Shown piece after piece: positions 19,321-28,655 of a stretch of DNA of 64,000 nt. This stretch comes from Bacilli bacterium (GTDB taxonomy: Bacteria > Bacillota_I > Bacilli_A > RF39 > UBA660). A program made the position numbers and the translations under genes. The notes under the pieces are model-generated. The model was not told where the DNA came from and did not search any database. It worked only from the letters and a program-made list of their open reading frames with translations. The DNA is taken from NCBI GenBank assembly GCA_900772095.1, contig CAAGQJ010000026.1, positions 24,643-88,642 on the forward strand, written 5' to 3'. Each line of letters starts with the position of its first letter. The first letter of the stretch is position 1.

Positions 19321-21489
19321 TTAATGTTTCCAAAATGGACCAATTTCTTCTTCTGCTGGCAATGGAAGTCTATGACAATACTTTGCTCCAATAGTTTCCA
19401 TAAAGTGCTTAGTTGCTTTTACTACTTCTTGGGTAAGTTCCTTAGGACACTCTTCACATATTTCATCATGTACCGGTACACAGAATTTTACCTTATTCTG
19501 ATAGCCTTTATCAAGAATCCATAAGTATAGTTTATAAGTGAACTCTTTAAATATTACAGCACCTAATCCTTGTGTAGTACTATTGACACTATTCTTATCA
19601 TATTTGTTCCTTGCAGCAAAGTGCTCATCAGCTTCTTTACTTCTTGGTAATCCAGCCTCTTTTCTTTCTCTATAACTGTCCCAAAACTCTTTAGAGTGTT
19701 GTCTAGCATACCATTTCTTCCAATCCCACCATCTAGAAATATGTCCTGTTTCCCTACATACTCTAATAATTCCTGTAGCTTCAGTATACTTCTTACATTC
19801 ATCTTGATACTTAGTAGCTCCAGCAAAACCTTTCTTATAATTGTCCTCTATCTGCATAGCTTCTTCCTTAGGCATACCATAGTTTCCAACAAGCGTTGCC
19901 CAGTTACCTAGGAAAGCAAATGTAAATTCTGGTCCTTTTGCAGATTGTCTAAGGTCATGGTATTTCTTCCTAATATCTCTGATGTCAATATCCCTAGGTA
20001 TCTTTTCTGGATATATAAGCCAAGCTACATAGCTATGCATATCATAACCTTTTTCAAATACCTCAAGCATACCTTTGTCTCCTGATAGACTTGCTAGTAA
20101 TCTTGACTCTTCACTATTATAATCTATAGAGATAAAATCATTGCCTTCTTCCGCAATGAAGCAGGATCTTACTTCATTAGTATTAGGGAGATTCTGAATC
20201 TGAGGATATGCACATACATCTTCAGGATGCCCTTTTCTTGGTTTTAAAGGGAGACCTTTTAGTTTAGCTAAATCCTCATTCTGCTTTTGAGAACCACAAG
20301 ACAATCTTCCTGTTACAGTATCTAGTTGACGAAATTCAGTGTGAAGTCTTCCTGTCTTAGGATTTACTGCATTAGTATATTGTGGCCCATAAGTAGAACA
20401 AAGTTTATCTAATCTAGAATATTCTAGGTATAAATCTGCAAATTCAGGATTAATATTCTTTTGCTTCTTTACAAGGTCTGCACCTTTACTTTCTGTCTCT
20501 TCTTTCTTTTCTTTGTTCCAACCCTTTGTGTTAAAACCTAAATACTTTAGAAGGGGAACAACATCATCAGTACTGCTCCAATTAATATTACACTTTGATT
20601 TACTGGAGGTATCTACGTCCATGAATAAATCTAACTGAATAGCTTCTCTGATAAATTTCTTATTACCTAGATTTACAACAAAGGTATTAAGAGCATCTAT
20701 TGTTTTCTGAAGATCGGTACAGTTTCTTTTATAGATTTTCATCCATTTGTCTTCATCAATTTTAACTCCACAATACTCAAAGTAAGCAAGAGACAAGACA
20801 GCACTACATTCTATCTGTAGAGCAAGCATAGCATTAATAGATTTAAAATATTCTATTTGAGCATTCATAATGTCACCTAAATGAATGACATCATTAGCAC
20901 CATAGATAATTACATCTTCTGTTATACCTACATATTTAATAGTACCTCTAATGGATTTATCTATGTTTATTCCAAGATATTTATATCCTAAAGCATCAAG
21001 AGCAAAACTTAACTCATAATAGGGATAACTAGGTTTATCCTTTGTTGCTTTTGTATGCTTTATATGATAGGGAAAATCATACTTTTGTTCTTCATATTCC
21101 TCTGGAGAAACTGGTATTCTAGGAAATCCAAAGTATCTAAGCATTTCTGCTATCATGGTATCATAGCACTTTCTTATAAAGATACCTATTGCCATTAGCA
21201 TCTTTGCATCATACTTAAGATTTTGTCCTACAAGAAAGCCCTGTTCTATAACTTCTTTATAGAGTAAAGGATCTACAGTTGTACAATCTACTACAATCTG
21301 AATCGATTTATCCATCTTTCCAAACTGCATAAGTAGCATTTTTGCTATATGACAATCAAGTCCTGTACCTTCAGTATCAAACATGAAGATTTTCCAGGAC
21401 TTAATCATCTCTATAGATTCTTCTATTGAAAGTGGTTTATAATTTTCACTTTCAAGTATAGACTGTTGCTTAGATACAAAATATATCAT
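19321..21489 (-). CDS. polA: Family A DNA polymerase with 3'-5' exonuclease domain
   Basis: 722 residues. The N-terminal DEDD exonuclease starts FMFDTEGTG (D38, E40). The polymerase domain holds TGRLSCGSQ, motif A SIDYNSEESR (canonical DYSQIELR, with conserved Asp and Glu), motif B RQSAKGPEFTFAFLG, and motif C VHDE at 673-676. This is the replicative polymerase. Family A is used by one part of the crAss-like phages while others use family B. No 5'-nuclease domain is present. In motif B the usual K-x-x-x-F/Y-G spacing is kept but the sequence is divergent. A retropepsin-like gene precedes it, overlapping by 4 bases if the longer start is used. Confidence 0.95.
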   Translation of the reverse strand: MIYFVSKQQSILESENYKPLSIEESIEMIKSWKIFMFDTEGTGLDCHIAKMLLMQFGKMDKSIQIVVDCTTVDPLLYKEVIEQGFLVGQNLKYDAKMLMAIGIFIRKCYDTMIAEMLRYFGFPRIPVSPEEYEEQKYDFPYHIKHTKATKDKPSYPYYELSFALDALGYKYLGINIDKSIRGTIKYVGITEDVIIYGANDVIHLGDIMNAQIEYFKSINAMLALQIECSAVLSLAYFEYCGVKIDEDKWMKIYKRNCTDLQKTIDALNTFVVNLGNKKFIREAIQLDLFMDVDTSSKSKCNINWSSTDDVVPLLKYLGFNTKGWNKEKKEETESKGADLVKKQKNINPEFADLYLEYSRLDKLCSTYGPQYTNAVNPKTGRLHTEFRQLDTVTGRLSCGSQKQNEDLAKLKGLPLKPRKGHPEDVCAYPQIQNLPNTNEVRSCFIAEEGNDFISIDYNSEESRLLASLSGDKGMLEVFEKGYDMHSYVAWLIYPEKIPRDIDIRDIRKKYHDLRQSAKGPEFTFAFLGNWATLVGNYGMPKEEAMQIEDNYKKGFAGATKYQDECKKYTEATGIIRVCRETGHISRWWDWKKWYARQHSKEFWDSYRERKEAGLPRSKEADEHFAARNKYDKNSVNSTTQGLGAVIFKEFTYKLYLWILDKGYQNKVKFCVPVHDEICEECPKELTQEVVKATKHFMETIGAKYCHRLPLPAEEEIGPFWKH

Positions 21490-21929
21490 TCTTTACTATA
21501 TGCTATCAATCCATCAAAGTCTAGAACATACTTAAACTTATTGAAGAACTTTGAGCCAAGTATTCCATTGACTGTAACTCCAGTTTCTTTCTTAATGAAA
21601 TCAAAGGCTGCACTCATATCCTGAATAACATAAGGATACTCATATTCCTTATCTTTATAAGACATCTTGATAGTACATACTCCAGTTTTCTGAGCATTAC
21701 CTTCAAGCCCTAAGATGTTAGTTTCTACATCAAGCATTTTATGGTCAATGCTCTTTAGGATATTGCTATCAATAACACAATTATTAGAGCCTGTATCAAG
21801 GAGAAAATTAATCTTCTTATCTCCTTGACGGAATGTTACTACTGGTAATTCTGCAAGGTCCATTGAATTCTGAAAGGACATTGCATCAGGATGAATGTTG
21901 AGAAATTTATGAATAATCTTTTTAATCAT
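21486..21929 (-). CDS. Retropepsin-like aspartyl protease
   Basis: 147 residues from the ATG at 21929, which I prefer because the longer start at 21962 runs into the upstream gene. LLDTGSNNCVID gives the catalytic DTGS at 45-48. The later NGILGSKFFNKFKYVLDF is the typical retropepsin flap/C-terminal strand pair (ILG-x-x-F). A single such domain would act as a homodimer, as in retroviral proteases. It has no signal peptide. It lies between dUTPase-side genes and DNA polymerase. The substrate is unknown; processing of the giant proteins is one idea. Confidence 0.8.
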   Translation of the reverse strand: MIKKIIHKFLNIHPDAMSFQNSMDLAELPVVTFRQGDKKINFLLDTGSNNCVIDSNILKSIDHKMLDVETNILGLEGNAQKTGVCTIKMSYKDKEYEYPYVIQDMSAAFDFIKKETGVTVNGILGSKFFNKFKYVLDFDGLIAYSKE

Positions 21930-21934
21930 GCTTT

Positions 21935-22135
21935 TTATTTTAATGCTGTGTAAATAGTACAACCTTTAGTTTCAATACTTATAGGTAACTGGTCATCTGT
22001 TATCATATATTCTGTAGTGTTATGACTAAACCCCATATTGGTTAGAATATCATCACCATCAAGTTCTTCCAGTTCCTTGGGAACATCCTTGATAGTGATG
22101 TTTCCATCTTGATAATCTAAGATTGCTATCTTCAT
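21935..22135 (-). CDS. Hypothetical protein, 66 aa
   Basis: Small acidic protein (MKIAILDYQDGNITIKDVP start; DELEELDGDDIL-like centre). Beta-rich start. It lies 9 bases after dUTPase. Not recognised. Confidence 0.55.
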   Translation of the reverse strand: MKIAILDYQDGNITIKDVPKELEELDGDDILTNMGFSHNTTEYMITDDQLPISIETKGCTIYTALK

Positions 22136-22144
22136 GGTGTTACT

Positions 22145-22675
22145 TTATTTAGTTCCTGTTGTTGAGAATCCTCCTCTATTTTCTTTTTCTGGAAGGTTGT
22201 CTACTTCAATAATTTCAATTCCACTAGTGAACATCCACTTCAGTTTCTGCCACATTGTTGCCTTCTGACTAAGCTGAATTCTAAACTGACATATTCTATC
22301 ATTAATTGCTATTGTAGTATTTCTAAGAGCTACTGCTTGGAACTTCCACTCATCATTAGGTCCATTATATCCAAACTCTCCACCATCAATAACTCCATAG
22401 GCATTAGTCTGTAGAACACCATAGTTCTTGAAGGTACCACTTCTAGCTACAACATTGGCTTCCATACCATCAGGTAACAGCATAGCTACTCCAAGAGGAA
22501 TAAGAGCTGTACTAAACTCAACTTCCTTTGGTTTACCTTTTGATACAGTCTTTGTGACTGGTGCTTTCAGTGTTACTTCTTCTGCACTTCTAAGGTCAAT
22601 CCAATCTCCTTTATCAATAATTTTAGGGAGTTCTACATCTTTACTAAATCTCTTAATATAAATCTTCTGTTTCAT
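22145..22675 (-). CDS. dut: dUTP diphosphatase
   Basis: 176 residues, trimeric-dUTPase family. Motifs in order: IDLRSAEEV (motif 1, the usual A-x-x-D-L), VARSGT (2), GVIDGGEFG (3), NDRICQFRI (4), and RGGFSTTGT (5, the P-loop-like tail) at the C-terminus. It hydrolyses dUTP to dUMP and pyrophosphate, lowering uracil entry into DNA and feeding ThyX. An insertion of about 15 residues before motif 5 makes it longer than the usual ~150. It lies 2 bases after nrdG. Confidence 0.92.
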   Translation of the reverse strand: MKQKIYIKRFSKDVELPKIIDKGDWIDLRSAEEVTLKAPVTKTVSKGKPKEVEFSTALIPLGVAMLLPDGMEANVVARSGTFKNYGVLQTNAYGVIDGGEFGYNGPNDEWKFQAVALRNTTIAINDRICQFRIQLSQKATMWQKLKWMFTSGIEIIEVDNLPEKENRGGFSTTGTK

Positions 22676-22677
22676 TT

Positions 22678-23148
22678 TTATTTTTTAAATTTGTTTGTTA
22701 AATCTACTTTCATATATTCTCCATTAGGGAAGTGTTCTATCTGATAGAACCTCTGATTGGTAGTAGGGGAGTCTAATCCTCCTAACTCATGGTCATAGTG
22801 ACCAAGCTTCAGATAGTCCAGGTATTGAATGATGCCTAATTTATCCTTTGGTATCATATCTAAACCACAATACCAGGCAGTCTTTACTTTCTTATAAGCA
22901 TATTGGAATAACTCAGTCAGGGCATCTATATCATGCTCTCCACCAAAGAGGCATAGACAGGTAATACCTTTATGCTTATCTAATAGACTCTGTAACTCTT
23001 CTATAGTAAGAGGTGTACCTTTATCTTCCCATAATTCTCTGCTATGACATCCTTGACAATGAATGGCACAACCAGAAATAGATACCCCCAGAGTTATCTC
23101 TGAGGGTACTTCTGCAAATACTTCTTTGCAGTATAAATATTTCAGCAT
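22678..23148 (-). CDS. nrdG: Anaerobic ribonucleotide reductase activating protein
   Basis: 156 residues. The radical-SAM cluster motif CAIHCQGC (CxxxCxxC) follows GVSISG; LFGGEHD is the SAM-side glycine motif. NrdG uses a 4Fe-4S cluster and S-adenosylmethionine to generate the glycyl radical on NrdD. The gene overlaps nrdD by 7 bases, the usual arrangement. Needing an oxygen-free host fits a gut anaerobe. Confidence 0.93.
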   Translation of the reverse strand: MLKYLYCKEVFAEVPSEITLGVSISGCAIHCQGCHSRELWEDKGTPLTIEELQSLLDKHKGITCLCLFGGEHDIDALTELFQYAYKKVKTAWYCGLDMIPKDKLGIIQYLDYLKLGHYDHELGGLDSPTTNQRFYQIEHFPNGEYMKVDLTNKFKK

Positions 23149-25325
23149 ACTTTATTCTTTTCAGTAAATTCTCTTTTAAGTCCTTCTAACTGACGAGCTT
23201 TAGACCATGCTTTAATAGGTCTCAAGTATCCAATGATTCTGGTCCATAATGTTACTTTCTCACTACCACATTTAGGACATTTCTTGAATGGATGCTTAGC
23301 AATAAATCCACAATCATCACATTGAGTCTGAGGTACATTGAATGTAATATAACTGTTACCTACCTGTACAACATACTCCAATAACTTAGTGTACTGCTCT
23401 TTGCTGAGGTTATCTTCTAAGTTAATATGAGATGCCTGTCCTCCATCAATAGACTTTGCAATTTCTCCTCCCTGCATAGCAATCTTATCTAGGACAGATG
23501 TATCATCATGGGCATCATAGATATATGAGTTATATAGATTCTCATCATCTGGAACCCAATAACCATCTTCTTTATCCCAATTATAGTTCTTAACTCCTAA
23601 AGATTCAGCAGGCACAAGTTCTAAATTGAATTTGAACTTCTTCTCTGAGTGCTTTTTGTTATACTGCTTGATAGTATTAAGAACCCAAGAAGCAAAGCTC
23701 ATATATGCCTCATTATTACTAACTGTAAGTCCAAGGAATCTTGCAGCTTCATTAAGTCCATTAACACCAATGGTACAATATAGCTTGTCAAAATTAATAT
23801 AACCAGCTCTTGTCTGAGGGAACATACCTTGTTTATCCATATTGTAAAGACCTGTCTTATAGGCTTTCTGATAATCATAGACTCTATCAAGGATGTTTTC
23901 TAGATAAACCTGTAGGCTTTCTTTGTTAATGTCATCATTAATATCTGGAATACCTGTATTTCTCCAATCCCTAACCCAATCCTGAACAATTCTATTAAGA
24001 TTAAGAGTCATTACATTACAACTACCAGTCTGTACTCCTGTAAGACCTGTAGTAGAAGAGAAAGTATTACCTGTAACCTCATTACGTAGTCTACAGCAAG
24101 ATGAGATACTATCTGCATTCTTGGAAAGATATACAAAGAAAGAATCTCCTTCTGCCCATTGAGTGGTGATGAAATCCTTATATTCCTTATCAAGAACATC
24201 ATTCTCATCTGTAAGGCAACATACAGTCATAACAGGAAAAGTCAATAATGTCTTAGTTCTCTCTTCATTAAGCCATTTTATGTATCTCTTCTGAAGCCAG
24301 TTGACTGCATCCCAATGAGGCTGAGTACCATCAGGGAAATAGAAGTCATCAAACATTGTATGCCAATAATAACTATCAAATACATTGAAGTTAGTGAAAG
24401 GACATTGATATCCTCTGTTGCCTGCCGGTTGGTTAAGGTAATGAGTTACTGACTGAAAATGCTGGTCAATAATCATACCAATAGTCTTCTGTTCTTGATT
24501 ATACTCATTGGTAACTACAAGGTCAGGCTTCTGCCAATAGTTTAATCCCCATTCTTTCTCACAGAAATATGAGAAGAAGTTGAAAAATTCACCATAAGCT
24601 CCAGCTCCCTTCTTCTGTGCAGAAAGCAGGAATACAAGATTCTGGAACTGACCACAGAAAGAACTCAAATGATGTGGTGCATGATTCTTTGTTCCATCAA
24701 CATTGGTTGTTCCATCTACAAGAAGGGGGTAGAGTGTATAGGCACTACAATAAGGCTTCAAGACAGGACAACTCTCATCATGCTGATAGATGATATGATG
24801 CTCCAGGTCTTTTACATACTGGTCTCTATATGGGGACTTAATCTCAGCAAGAAGTTCCTTCATCTGAGACCTTTGTATAGTACGTGACAGGTCTTTATAA
24901 AGTTCTCCTTCAAGAGTTGCAGCATTCTTCTCATTGGTATTTGCATTGTCATCTGTATTTGAAAGATTAGTTGCGGAATCATTTGAGTCTGTGTACTTAT
25001 GAATATACTGTAGCTTAGCTTTAATCAATCTAGCTTTTTTATGCTGTTCTCTATAAAGCATATATGCCTTACCTACAGGAAACCAACGCTTACACAGGAA
25101 CTTCTCTACCTTATCTTGAATACATTCTACAGGGATTTCTTCTTTGACAGGATTGTCCATGGTAGCAAGAGCACCATTACCAAGATTGTCAATAAACTCA
25201 GTAATATTCCTTCTGTCCACCTCACCAATACTATAGTTACATGCTTTAAATGCTTTAAGGATTGCCCCTTCAATCTTTTCAGGATTAAATTCCTCTTTAG
25301 TGCCATTACGTTTTATTATTAACAT
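23142..25325 (-). CDS. nrdD: Class III (anaerobic) ribonucleoside-triphosphate reductase
   Basis: 727 residues. An ATP-cone starts at residue 1 (IIKRNGTKEEFNPEKIEGAI). The body holds HHLSSFCGQFQN and the C-terminal zinc site CDDCGFIAKHPFKKCPKCG, followed by RIIGYLRP, where the glycine carries the radical. It reduces ribonucleoside triphosphates to deoxyribonucleotides using formate or a thiol. Length and motif order are as expected for the family, with no intein or intron interruption. It acts with NrdG, encoded next to it. Confidence 0.95.
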   Translation of the reverse strand: MLIIKRNGTKEEFNPEKIEGAILKAFKACNYSIGEVDRRNITEFIDNLGNGALATMDNPVKEEIPVECIQDKVEKFLCKRWFPVGKAYMLYREQHKKARLIKAKLQYIHKYTDSNDSATNLSNTDDNANTNEKNAATLEGELYKDLSRTIQRSQMKELLAEIKSPYRDQYVKDLEHHIIYQHDESCPVLKPYCSAYTLYPLLVDGTTNVDGTKNHAPHHLSSFCGQFQNLVFLLSAQKKGAGAYGEFFNFFSYFCEKEWGLNYWQKPDLVVTNEYNQEQKTIGMIIDQHFQSVTHYLNQPAGNRGYQCPFTNFNVFDSYYWHTMFDDFYFPDGTQPHWDAVNWLQKRYIKWLNEERTKTLLTFPVMTVCCLTDENDVLDKEYKDFITTQWAEGDSFFVYLSKNADSISSCCRLRNEVTGNTFSSTTGLTGVQTGSCNVMTLNLNRIVQDWVRDWRNTGIPDINDDINKESLQVYLENILDRVYDYQKAYKTGLYNMDKQGMFPQTRAGYINFDKLYCTIGVNGLNEAARFLGLTVSNNEAYMSFASWVLNTIKQYNKKHSEKKFKFNLELVPAESLGVKNYNWDKEDGYWVPDDENLYNSYIYDAHDDTSVLDKIAMQGGEIAKSIDGGQASHINLEDNLSKEQYTKLLEYVVQVGNSYITFNVPQTQCDDCGFIAKHPFKKCPKCGSEKVTLWTRIIGYLRPIKAWSKARQLEGLKREFTEKNKVC

Positions 25326-25349
25326 TATATCTATTATTATACAGTTAAA

Positions 25350-26393
25350 TTATTCTTTTACTTTCAGACAATCAATGATATTAATACCATCCTTATCAAT
25401 GCCTTTTGGTACTTGAGGTCTAAAGTTCAAGTAACTCTGAAGTTCTTTACCAATTTCAAATGGATCTCTGTACTCATTACCATTTTTATCAACAAGAGTA
25501 CCTGTCATTTTAGTAAGAGGAAATTCCCAAACCAATGGTGTTAGAGATTCTTTGTTCACTACAATGAACCTATAGTTTTCTAGAGTGAAATCCTTGAAAT
25601 ATGGGTCATTCATAAGATTTGCCTTCAATATTCTCCAATAGAGCATACTTTGTACGAGATATTTCCATTGCAAGAAACTGTCTTGAAAATCCCATTCATG
25701 ATGTCCACTGGTTTTAAGATCAACTGGGATTATTTTCTTTTCCTCGTAATCTACTATAGCCAAGTCCATCATGCAACGATAGTTTACACCTTCAAACCTA
25801 GCTTTAAACTTCAACTGATAGTATCTCTTGATAGGAGACAGAGGGTCATTGTCAGCAAAATAACCTTGAGTTGCAGGAGAAGTCTTTAATGCCCTAACCA
25901 TATTAATAACCCTATCATAAGTAGGTCTATCTACAACAGTTTTAGAGCCAGCCTGTGTCTTTAGGTTATAATACATAGCAGTTCTTTCAGAAATAACTCT
26001 TACTCTGGTTTCATCCCTCCAATTCTTCTGCCATCCTATCTCATTGATTACAGCAAGGATAACATCACTTGGAATATATGAGAACAATTCACAGGAATCA
26101 TGATATCTTTCATATAACATATTTGCTACCTGTTGTTCTTTTTCACCTATGGAAGAGAAGTCTGCAACACAATATAACTCGTCAAACTCTTCTTTAGAAC
26201 CAGTAATAAGACAATCTACCATAGAGCCTTCAAGTAAGGACTGTGTGGAAATCTTATCAAAGAGATGGTCCAGTTTATTAAAGCCCTCCCTTTCATATCT
26301 TGCAAGTGTAGAATAACTCAATGCAGAATCTGCTCTGTATGTGGGTTCATCTACTTGCCAGCTAATATCTTTCAGTTCTTTTTCTATTTTCAT
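25350..26393 (-). CDS. PD-(D/E)XK exonuclease (RecE/Cas4-like)
   Basis: 347 residues. The core motif GVNYRCMMDLAIVDYEEK followed by IIPVDLKTSG gives the catalytic D...D-x-K, and downstream QSMLYWRIL is the QxxxY helix of RecB-type nucleases. SYSTLARYEREGF near the start is the usual N-terminal helix of phage DUF3799/RecE-like exonucleases. It probably resects double-strand ends for recombination or packaging. Iron-sulfur cysteines like those of Cas4 are not obvious. PD-(D/E)XK nucleases are part of the conserved crAss-like replication block. Confidence 0.82.
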   Translation of the reverse strand: MKIEKELKDISWQVDEPTYRADSALSYSTLARYEREGFNKLDHLFDKISTQSLLEGSMVDCLITGSKEEFDELYCVADFSSIGEKEQQVANMLYERYHDSCELFSYIPSDVILAVINEIGWQKNWRDETRVRVISERTAMYYNLKTQAGSKTVVDRPTYDRVINMVRALKTSPATQGYFADNDPLSPIKRYYQLKFKARFEGVNYRCMMDLAIVDYEEKKIIPVDLKTSGHHEWDFQDSFLQWKYLVQSMLYWRILKANLMNDPYFKDFTLENYRFIVVNKESLTPLVWEFPLTKMTGTLVDKNGNEYRDPFEIGKELQSYLNFRPQVPKGIDKDGINIIDCLKVKE

Positions 26394-26848
26394 TAATCTA
26401 AATTCTTAATAATGTCTATTGCTTGAAGAAGCTGTTTCTTCGTGAAAATCTCAAAGTAAATACTATTAGGATAGTTTGATTCCAACCATTTTCTGAATAT
26501 CTTCTTCTTTAAAGGATAGGTGTTGTTCTCAAACCCCTTCATTTCTATAATAATAAGATGATTATTGTACTCAAACATTAAGTCTGGAGTATAAGAAATG
26601 TCTATGACTTTCTTACTATCCATCTTTAACATCCTGGTACTAGCATCTTTATTATAGAAAGGAACATTTGGTCTGAAGCCTTCCCAGATTATGAACTTCT
26701 TAGGTTCATACAGCACAGGAAAGCCTTGTTCCTTTAGAGTTTGATAAGCCATCTTCTCCAATTTACTCTTGAAGAAGATACCATCATACTCTAAAGGAGA
26801 GGCATTGATAATCTTTTTATTTTCTGTTCTGCTTCCTTGCATTCTCAT
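26393..26848 (-). CDS. PD-(D/E)XK endonuclease, DUF1064/T7 endonuclease I-like
   Basis: About 151 residues if started at the ATG at 26848 (MRMQGSRTENKK). A longer frame to 26881 adds a leucine-rich leader that only reads through the upstream gene. Visible motifs are SKLEKMAYQTL (helix with the first Glu), YTPDLMFEY, and IIIEMKGFENN (E-x-K). This is the layout of Holliday-junction resolvase-like phage nucleases. It likely debranches recombining DNA. The stop overlaps the next gene's start by 1 base. Confidence 0.75.
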   Translation of the reverse strand: MRMQGSRTENKKIINASPLEYDGIFFKSKLEKMAYQTLKEQGFPVLYEPKKFIIWEGFRPNVPFYNKDASTRMLKMDSKKVIDISYTPDLMFEYNNHLIIIEMKGFENNTYPLKKKIFRKWLESNYPNSIYFEIFTKKQLLQAIDIIKNLD

Positions 26849-27197
26849 AAGGTTTTGGCTTAGCAGCAGACTTAACAGCAAGAGATGCTACCATTTCACG
26901 AAGCTTGATAACTGCTTTCTCTAGAGTATAAACCCTTTTCTCCAAGTTCTGATTAGCCTTGAGAAGATCATCTATCATTGGACAATTATCCTGAAAATCA
27001 AGAGGCTTTTCCTCTTCAACTTCCTTCTCTTCAATAATACCCTCTTCAAGGAGAATTGGTACTAATTCTGGCATGAACTTGCACTCAAGATGATGGTGCT
27101 TTGTATGACCATTTTCCATATCATGAGACAAGTCCAATACTATCATGTCTCCAAACTCTAACTCTTCAGCAGTCTCCTGCATAAAATACTTCTTCAT
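26817..27197 (-). CDS. Hypothetical protein with C-terminal coiled coil, 126 aa
   Basis: The N-terminal half is beta-rich with a histidine cluster (GHTKHHHLE). Residues about 75-105 form a strong heptad helix (LKANQNLEKRVYTLEKAVIK). Basic tail. It overlaps both neighbours by about 30 bases. Not recognised; possibly an oligomeric DNA-binding adaptor. Confidence 0.6.
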   Translation of the reverse strand: MKKYFMQETAEELEFGDMIVLDLSHDMENGHTKHHHLECKFMPELVPILLEEGIIEEKEVEEEKPLDFQDNCPMIDDLLKANQNLEKRVYTLEKAVIKLREMVASLAVKSAAKPKPYENARKQNRK

Positions 27198-27900
27198 TTT
27201 CTTCTTTATTTAAAAAATTATACTCTTTATACCATTCTACACCATAGCCATAATGACCTTTGAGAATATCATTTATCTGATACCATAGGTCAGAAGGCAT
27301 TTTGGTGTGTGTTCTTGCATACCACGATGGATGCTTTATCTTGATAACATGGTTATACTTTGAATTGATGTAAGGTTCAAAGCTCTGAGCTTCAGAACCC
27401 ATCAGCACATAGACAATACCACTATCATAGTTAGAAAGATTTGTGAGAAAGGATTTGATGAAAGGTCTCCACATAAGTGAATGAGATCCTATTTTACCTG
27501 CCAGACAGGAGAGTGCTGAATTTAACAACAACACTCCCTGAGCTTCCCACTTCTCCAAACTGGGGTCAAAGATAATATTTCCATGTGGACGAGTGAAGTC
27601 AATAACTGACTCCATAAGAACATCTAAGGATGGTGAATAATTACATTCAAGAGTATCACTAGAGTTTCCAAAGGCTACGCCTGTGGCTGTAGGCTTACCA
27701 TTCCTAATGTCAGGATAAGGATCTTGTCCTAAAATAACTACCTTTAAATCATGCAAGGAACATAAAGTAAAGGCTTTGAATATATCTTTTATCTTAGGGC
27801 ATATAACTTGTTTTGAATTTACTAATCTTTTAGTCAGTCTTTCAACTTCCGCTATGTCTACAACTTTACACCAGTCTCCAAAGTATTCCTGTATTGTCAT
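27166..27900 (-). CDS. ung: Uracil-DNA glycosylase, family 1
   Basis: 244 residues. The water-activating loop GQDPYP is at 58-63 (D60 catalytic), GVLLLNSALS in the centre, and the minor-groove loop reads HPSWYA, where HPSPLS is usual. It removes uracil from DNA. With dUTPase and ThyX the phage therefore guards against uracil in its genome. The altered HPS loop is an uncommon variant but keeps the catalytic His. Its stop region overlaps the coiled-coil gene, and its start overlaps the E2/PRTRC-B-like gene by 4 bases. Confidence 0.93.
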   Translation of the reverse strand: MTIQEYFGDWCKVVDIAEVERLTKRLVNSKQVICPKIKDIFKAFTLCSLHDLKVVILGQDPYPDIRNGKPTATGVAFGNSSDTLECNYSPSLDVLMESVIDFTRPHGNIIFDPSLEKWEAQGVLLLNSALSCLAGKIGSHSLMWRPFIKSFLTNLSNYDSGIVYVLMGSEAQSFEPYINSKYNHVIKIKHPSWYARTHTKMPSDLWYQINDILKGHYGYGVEWYKEYNFLNKEENEEVFYAGDC

Positions 27901-28655
27901 TCTACTATTTCATCTATATAGTTTAAAGCAGTACCAAGTAACTCTTCATTAGTAGTAGAGATAGATGGAACATCTGTTTCTTTTATAATAAAAGGAATCT
28001 TTTCTATCAATACCTTTACCTTTGTATCACAGTTACTGCTATTGCTCTCATATAACATACTTCTATGAAAGATAGGAGAACTAAGATAAGTTACTGATAA
28101 TGCTGTAGGAATAATCTGATTGATAATAAATCGTTCTACAGTATTGCTTTTGTTTATAAATACTTCAGGAGCTACTCTAAGTATAGGCCTGATAAACTTG
28201 TACCTAAAAGGATCTTGCTCATCATCTCTATATATCTTTTTTAATTCCCATGAAAGCATTACTATTGGCTTGAAGTTCTCATCAAAGATGGCTCCATAGG
28301 TTCCATAATATGCCTTTTCAGGGTCACCAACAGTTACTAGCTTTCTCAAATGGGCATTTTTATACAAGACTGTAAATGCATCTCTAATACTTGCACTTAC
28401 AGATTTAAATGATGAGTATCCTCCATTATTATTCAAATTTACTACCAGTGCGTCTATCGGTTCTTTTTGCAGAATCTTGTTTTCCAATATAGGAAGAGAA
28501 TACATAGCCATTGTTGGGATTTCAATGTTATCTCCTGTTACAGGGATTAGCATATAAGAAGACTTATCTGTAAAGCTTATGCTTCTACTTATGCTATAAG
28601 TATCAGCAGCAACACATTCAAAACAATAAGAAATTGCAGTTTTTAAATCTCTCAT
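27897..28655 (-). CDS. PRTRC-B/prokaryotic E2-like candidate in Ub-like module
   Basis: 252 residues with no textbook motif. The segment FIRPILRVAPEVFINKSNTV followed by FIINQIIPTAL resembles the C-terminal part of PRTRC protein B, classed with prokaryotic E2-like proteins. The main support is position: it overlaps the E1-like gene by 1 base, and the JAMM and Ub-like genes lie upstream in the same transcript. If E2-like, it would carry the Ub-like protein to targets. I see several cysteines but cannot name the catalytic one. It could equally be a target or regulator of the pathway. Confidence 0.5.
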   Translation of the reverse strand: MRDLKTAISYCFECVAADTYSISRSISFTDKSSYMLIPVTGDNIEIPTMAMYSLPILENKILQKEPIDALVVNLNNNGGYSSFKSVSASIRDAFTVLYKNAHLRKLVTVGDPEKAYYGTYGAIFDENFKPIVMLSWELKKIYRDDEQDPFRYKFIRPILRVAPEVFINKSNTVERFIINQIIPTALSVTYLSSPIFHRSMLYESNSSNCDTKVKVLIEKIPFIIKETDVPSISTTNEELLGTALNYIDEIVE

